NCBI GenBank assembly: GCA_023389005.1
Contig: JAEWFE010000268.1
Span: 1-26,404, forward strand
Length of the DNA stretch: 26,404 nucleotides
Source of the DNA: Bacillota bacterium
GTDB lineage: Bacteria; Bacillota; Bacilli; Lactobacillales; Enterococcaceae
Direction of reading: 5' to 3'
In this document: positions 23,123 through 26,404 of the stretch, piece after piece
Layout of the letters: every line of letters begins with the position of its first letter
How positions within the stretch are numbered: the first letter of the stretch is position 1
Notes under the pieces: generated by a model
What the model saw: only the letters and a program-made list of their open reading frames with translations
Database searches by the model: none
What the model was told of the DNA's origin: nothing
Translations under genes and position numbers: made by a program

Positions 23123-25018
23123 TTATCTTCCATAATCCACTCTGGATTGTTCCCATTCAATTTGTCTTTGAATATTTTGATGAAATTGTTCTGCTTCCCA
23201 ATCTTTATAAGTTTCATAACCCAATCTTCTTAAATGGTTAAAATCTCTATAAGATAATCGATATTCTGGCTTATATTGATATTTGGGATAAGCCTCTATG
23301 CTTACTTTTTCCCTAGGATGTCTGGTAAACATTTCAGATTTATCATAGTATTTTTTCTTTTGATAACTTCGTTGCATTTTTCCTTCCGCATCTTTTTCTA
23401 TCTTGGGAACATAAAGATAGACTCCTTGCGCTCCTGGTTTAGCTTCATAATGCATCCTTTTCCATTTATCTTCAGAAAATAATGTTAATGAATCGACTTT
23501 TTTCTTTCCATATGCCTTTTGAATCTTTTCCTGGTTCTTTGTAGAAAATTGTTGATAATTTTTTCTAGTAGGATAGCTGTGGGGCTTTCTTGGCATGCTT
23601 TCTTTGCGTAACTCTTTCTCTGTTTTTGGCATCTTAAAGTTTTGTTGCAACTTTTCTAAAGCTTGGTTCATCTCTAGTGTTCTTTTCCTTTTTTCTTGTT
23701 CGCTTGGATGATGCTTTTTTACAGCTAGATTGCTTTGTTCTGATGCTGGTTTCGTATGCTCTGTTCGTTCAATCACTTCAGGTAGTTTATTCTGTTTATC
23801 TACTTTCTTATCACTATCAGTCAATGCTTTAATTTGCTTCAACACTGCATTTCCTAAACGATTTTGTAAATCTTCCATTCGCTTATAATAATTCTGATTG
23901 TCTTTCTTTCCATCCTTACTTTGACCAAACGCTTCTTTTCGAGTATTTGAATATTGTCTCGCTTTTTCCTGAAATTCTCTATAGCTTGTATTGTCTTTAA
24001 GTAAATTCTGTACAACCGTTTGAATCATTTCCTTGCTATGTTTTGTCTGCGTCTTATACGCCCACTTTCTTTTTCCTTGTGGAATTTTCTGTGTCTCTTT
24101 TGCAATCAAGCGAATAAGTTGTTGAAATTCTTTATTTGTTTGAGCTTGTTCAAAAGCTTTCGGCAAATGTTCCTTTACTAAATCATTCCTAAGTTCATTG
24201 ATTCTTGTAAGCAATTCTTTTTCTGAATGAACAGCATTATAAAAAGTGTACTTCATCTGATCTAAAGTTGATTGCTTCCTCATCCCTTTTCTTTGTCTGT
24301 ATTCATGACCATTTTCATCTATAAAAGTTTTCATTGGTCTCGTATTTACAGTTTCTACAGTAGCAACATGAACATGTAAATTATCTGTATTGACGTGAAC
24401 ACTTGCTACCCAGATACCTGTTTCAGTCATATTTTCTTTTTCAAAAGAAAGCTGCATCATTTTCCTTGTTGCTTCGATAATTTTTGATTGAGCAACTTCA
24501 TTCGTTTTAGAATCAATTAATCCACTTTCTTTCGCAAATTCCTCGCTAAACGAAACAACATCTTGCCATAAAAATGAATCTGCTTCTTGAGCTTGTAGAA
24601 ATATTTCTTGATATTTTGCTACTTCTTCATCCGTTAAATTATCAATATTCGCAGTGAATAATCCTGTATATTGTTTGGTTGTTTGTTCAAAATATTTTTC
24701 GTTAAATAATTCAGATTCAATAAATTGATTAACTTTCTTTTCATGATTTGTTTCGTTAAGTATTGCTTCAGAACGTTTCATATATCCTAGAAAGCCATCA
24801 AAATCTTTTTCTTCATCATGTAATAATTGGCTAATTTCTTTTTTGATATGTTCATCAATTGAAGTCTCACTGAAATAGATTTCAGAGTTACTAACCTCTC
24901 TTCTTTTTTCTTCTGCAATCGCCTCTTCTCGTCCCATATATCCTAGAAAACCACCAAAGATTTTTCCAATATGACTAAATTTAAATTGACTAGTTAAAAC
25001 GATAGATGGACTACTCAA
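23123..25018 (-). CDS. MOB_L / MobP2-type conjugative relaxase
   Basis: This relaxase of 631 residues nicks oriT and leads the strand into the recipient. The N-terminus 'MSSPSIVL' and the two 'FLGYM-R-EAI' motifs (residues 24-34 and 76-86) fit the MOB_L family described for pLS20 of Bacillus. So do 'GLFTANIDNLT', 'WQDVVSFSEEF' and the His motif 'TDNLHVHVATVE', with His215 and His217. The C-terminal half is basic and low-complexity. It starts with TTG at 25018: AAGGGG lies 9 nt upstream, and MSSP is the conserved family start. Two small DNA-binding-type genes precede it, as on pLS20. Confidence 0.88.
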   Translation of the reverse strand: MSSPSIVLTSQFKFSHIGKIFGGFLGYMGREEAIAEEKRREVSNSEIYFSETSIDEHIKKEISQLLHDEEKDFDGFLGYMKRSEAILNETNHEKKVNQFIESELFNEKYFEQTTKQYTGLFTANIDNLTDEEVAKYQEIFLQAQEADSFLWQDVVSFSEEFAKESGLIDSKTNEVAQSKIIEATRKMMQLSFEKENMTETGIWVASVHVNTDNLHVHVATVETVNTRPMKTFIDENGHEYRQRKGMRKQSTLDQMKYTFYNAVHSEKELLTRINELRNDLVKEHLPKAFEQAQTNKEFQQLIRLIAKETQKIPQGKRKWAYKTQTKHSKEMIQTVVQNLLKDNTSYREFQEKARQYSNTRKEAFGQSKDGKKDNQNYYKRMEDLQNRLGNAVLKQIKALTDSDKKVDKQNKLPEVIERTEHTKPASEQSNLAVKKHHPSEQEKRKRTLEMNQALEKLQQNFKMPKTEKELRKESMPRKPHSYPTRKNYQQFSTKNQEKIQKAYGKKKVDSLTLFSEDKWKRMHYEAKPGAQGVYLYVPKIEKDAEGKMQRSYQKKKYYDKSEMFTRHPREKVSIEAYPKYQYKPEYRLSYRDFNHLRRLGYETYKDWEAEQFHQNIQRQIEWEQSRVDYGR

Positions 25019-25036
25019 CTTTCATTTCCCCTTTCA

Positions 25037-25393
25037 CTATTGAAACTTCCTTTGTTCTAGCCTTCTTTTAATACGTGCTTTTACTTTTTCATCTGCAATC
25101 TTAATTAAATCCATATCAAAATCTTTAAGTTGTTCAATCAAATTAAATTCCGCATGGCTGCCAACAATTAATAAAATTTTACTTATTTCCATACTCATTG
25201 CATTAATTTTCTTTGCAAATTCTTCCTTGGTCACATAGTTCTCAAACTCATCATATCTACGTTGATATCCTTCATGAATCAACATAGAAATTAATGCGGA
25301 CTCGGATTTTATTTCTGGATTATCTTTTAACATTTCTTGCAACTCTTCTTGTATTTTTTCTGAAATACGAATATGTTTACTGTTCATTGCCAT
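25037..25393 (-). CDS. Relaxosome accessory protein candidate 2
   Basis: This 118-residue protein has 'KHIRISEKIQEELQEMLKDNPEIKSESALISMLIHEGYQRR' at its N-terminus, which fits a strand-helix-helix RHH DNA-binding domain. A helical tail ends very basic ('KARIKRRLEQRK'). I start at ATG 25393 (GGAGG 9 nt upstream), giving a 17-nt overlap with the preceding gene. On pLS20-type plasmids two small RHH proteins bind oriT and stimulate the relaxase; this gene and the next one up hold the same places. Confidence 0.7.
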   Translation of the reverse strand: MAMNSKHIRISEKIQEELQEMLKDNPEIKSESALISMLIHEGYQRRYDEFENYVTKEEFAKKINAMSMEISKILLIVGSHAEFNLIEQLKDFDMDLIKIADEKVKARIKRRLEQRKFQ

Positions 25394-25700
25394 TGCTATC
25401 TTCCTCCAAAATTTCAGTTCCATTCATCAAATGAATGATTTGAAATATCGCATTGGTTTGATCATTAATATGTTCAACCAACCGATTTAAAACTTCATCA
25501 TTATGTGCTAATGCCATGCGATATTTATCATGTTCATCTCCAAAATAATTTTCAACAATGGACTTTTTAATCATGCCATTAATCAATTGACTCCTTGTCA
25601 TTTTTCCTTCTTCTTCCGTTCTATCTTTATTAATTTCTGCTAACTTTTCATCTAAAAAAAATACAAGATGTTCATCCATATAAATTGAAAATTTCTTCAT
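25377..25700 (-). CDS. Relaxosome accessory protein candidate 1 (RHH)
   Basis: This 107-residue protein begins 'MKKFSIYMDEHLVFFLDEKLAEI', followed by 'MTRSQLINGMIKKSI': a strand, a helix, then 'TRSQLI', a typical RHH DNA-binding domain. The C-terminal half is helical and acidic. AAAGGAG lies 7 nt before the ATG at 25700; a longer frame starting at 25871 lacks such a site and would run through the operator repeats. It is the first gene of the relaxase operon and probably binds the 32-bp repeats just upstream, controlling both transfer and its own promoter. Confidence 0.72.
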   Translation of the reverse strand: MKKFSIYMDEHLVFFLDEKLAEINKDRTEEEGKMTRSQLINGMIKKSIVENYFGDEHDKYRMALAHNDEVLNRLVEHINDQTNAIFQIIHLMNGTEILEEDSNGNEQ

Positions 25701-25738
25701 TTTATTTCTCCTTTGTAAAATTTTATTCATAAACAGAA

Positions 25739-25866
25739 GGTACAAAAGCGGTACATTTCTTATAAAATTAGGTTCCAATGAGGTACAAAAATGATAAATA
25801 TAGGCACTAATGCGGTACCTAACACACAAAAGGCGGTACAAAAGAGGTATCGCTTTTATCATTTTT
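25739..25866. repeat. Four 32-bp direct repeats with paired GGTAC boxes
   Basis: Units start at 25739, 25771, 25803 and 25835. Each begins with a GGTAC-like box (GGTAC, GGTTC, GGCAC, GGTAC) and has a second box exactly 11 bp on (25750, 25782, 25814, 25846). A weak fifth unit begins at 25867. Boxes one turn apart, repeated every three turns, suit cooperative binding by an RHH protein. They sit directly upstream of the accessory genes. Confidence 0.8.
25759..25788 (-). promoter_or_regulatory. Putative promoter of the accessory-relaxase operon within the repeats
   Basis: On the minus strand TTGTAC (25783-25788) and TATAAG (25759-25764) are 18 bp apart. The -35 box overlaps the second GGTAC box of unit two. 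A protein bound to the repeats would compete with RNA polymerase, so autoregulation is likely. Confidence 0.5.
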
Positions 25867-25887
25867 TGCACCCGTGAGGGATTTAAC

Positions 25888-25946
25888 GGAAGTCAAGTGG
25901 CACAGCCACTTTCGCAACTTTGCAAGCAAAGTTGCACCCGACTTCC
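25888..25946. other. Candidate oriT core: nested hairpins
   Basis: An outer stem GGAAGTC (25888-25894)/GACTTCC (25940-25946) encloses two perfect hairpins. These are AAGTGGC/GCCACTT (25895-25911) and GCAACTTTGC/GCAAAGTTGC (25914-25935). The second is followed by ACCC, loosely like the hairpin-plus-nick arrangement of Gram-positive oriT sites. It lies about 190 bp upstream of the first relaxosome gene. The exact nick site cannot be named. Confidence 0.55.
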
Positions 25947-26091
25947 CTTATGCTCGTTACGACTATCTTTCATTTTTTCGAACTTCATTCTTTTTCCACC
26001 ACCACTTTTGAAATTTTTTTGTGCGAATAAAAAGCTAAATATTGTATCTATTTTTGAGTTTTTTATTCATCAAACAAATATTTTTCCAATA
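25947..26091. other. AT-rich non-coding gap between oriT candidate and radC remnant
   Basis: I see no gene or clear regulatory motif. Base composition is very AT-rich, and long A and T runs make random open frames. Confidence 0.4.
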
Positions 26092-26126
26092 AAAAAGTGA
26101 CTCCTATTTGTTAGAAATCACTTTTG
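26092..26126 (-). terminator. Weak hairpin after the radC remnant
   Basis: AAAAGTGA pairs with TCACTTTT across a loop of about 17 nt, with AT-rich flanks. It lies just downstream of the radC stop on the minus strand. Confidence 0.5.
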
Positions 26127-26139
26127 TTGATATTACATT

Positions 26140-26310
26140 TTATTGCCAAAGGCCTTCTGCCCTCAACGAACAATAATCTTCATCAGTTACTATGATATGG
26201 TCAAGAATTTCTATACCCATTAACTCCCCTGCTCGAATTATCCTTTTTGTAAAAAGTTTATCCGCTTCACTCGGTGTAGGATTTTATCAAGAGTAAATTA
26301 TTAAAACTCC
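26140..26310 (-). pseudogene. RadC (JAB/MPN) C-terminal remnant with the HPSG motif lost
   Basis: The minus strand reads 'NPTPSEADKLFTKRIIRAG' followed by 'ELMGIEILDHIIVTDEDYCS' and 'LRAEGLWQ', then stop (26140-26283). This is the unmistakable C-terminal third of RadC-family proteins. Directly upstream in the same frame are two stop codons (TGA TAA at 26284-26289), then 'GVLIIYS' (26290-26310), which fits the strand before the catalytic HxHPSG. The four residues HPSG are thus replaced by six bases encoding two stops. The protein cannot be functional. The rest of the gene upstream is not recognisable. Confidence 0.75.
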
Positions 26311-26363
26311 ATTATAATCAATACTTTCACTTTGAGAACATGTATTTAAAGTAAATAACAATT

Positions 26364-26402
26364 AAAGCCTGTATCTTAGTTATCACTTGAGATACAGGCT
26401 TT
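26364..26402 (+). terminator. Perfect 13-bp stem terminator at the window end
   Basis: AAAGCCTGTATCT (26364-26376) pairs perfectly with AGATACAGGCTTT (26390-26402), followed by T residues at the window edge. It looks like a rho-independent terminator that may work in both directions. The gene it serves is not in the window. Confidence 0.8.
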
Positions 26403-26404
26403 TT

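Noticed and set aside
23023..23217. 64-codon minus-strand frame overlapping the relaxase end
   Set aside because: It runs through the 3' end of the relaxase gene in another frame and across a strong terminator.
25037..25871. Longer N-termini for the two accessory genes
   Set aside because: The Shine-Dalgarno sites lie inside the extended frames, and the 25871 extension would cross the operator repeats.

Overview
The window reads as DNA of a low-GC Gram-positive bacterium of the order Lactobacillales, most likely an Enterococcus or close relative. The MnmE and MnmG proteins look enterococcal, Shine-Dalgarno sites are strong, and several small plasmid families typical of this group are present. 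Species cannot be settled from the sequence alone.

Layout. Bases 1 to about 3850 look chromosomal: the start of mnmG (cut by the window edge), mnmE, a structured intergenic element, a UPF0145 protein and a small membrane protein. A complete ISLre2-family insertion sequence (about 3858-5308) marks the switch to plasmid-type DNA. From 5304 to the end nearly every gene lies on the minus strand and belongs to a conjugative or mobilizable plasmid. A maintenance block comes first (5304-11024): an RHH centromere-binding candidate, ParA, three small proteins, SSB, topoisomerase III and a membrane protein. It is threaded with 13-bp iterons. A restriction-modification module follows (11153-14878); it is one R-M-S gene broken by a single in-frame amber codon. 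Next are a pair of 18-bp inverted sites and a serine recombinase (15018-15771). The transfer-associated cluster (15830-25700) reads, in transcription order, two small relaxosome accessory proteins, a MOB_L/MobP2-type relaxase, a 441-aa protein whose N-terminus resembles ToxN/AbiQ type III toxins, two unknown proteins, a HEYGH metallopeptidase, a DUF3991/Toprim protein, a membrane-anchored thermonuclease and a class A sortase. Upstream of the accessory genes lies a probable oriT and operator region (25739-25946), then a wrecked radC remnant at the window end.

How it works together. The relaxase and two accessory proteins should form the relaxosome on the 32-bp repeat and hairpin region. SSB, ParA/RHH and topoisomerase III fit establishment and maintenance in the recipient. 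A very large imperfect palindrome directly upstream of ssb could be a single-strand initiation site or single-strand promoter. The zincin, Toprim and ToxN-like proteins resemble the 'polyvalent' proteins of conjugative elements. No replication initiator, coupling protein or type IV secretion ATPase is present, so the rest of the element lies outside the window.
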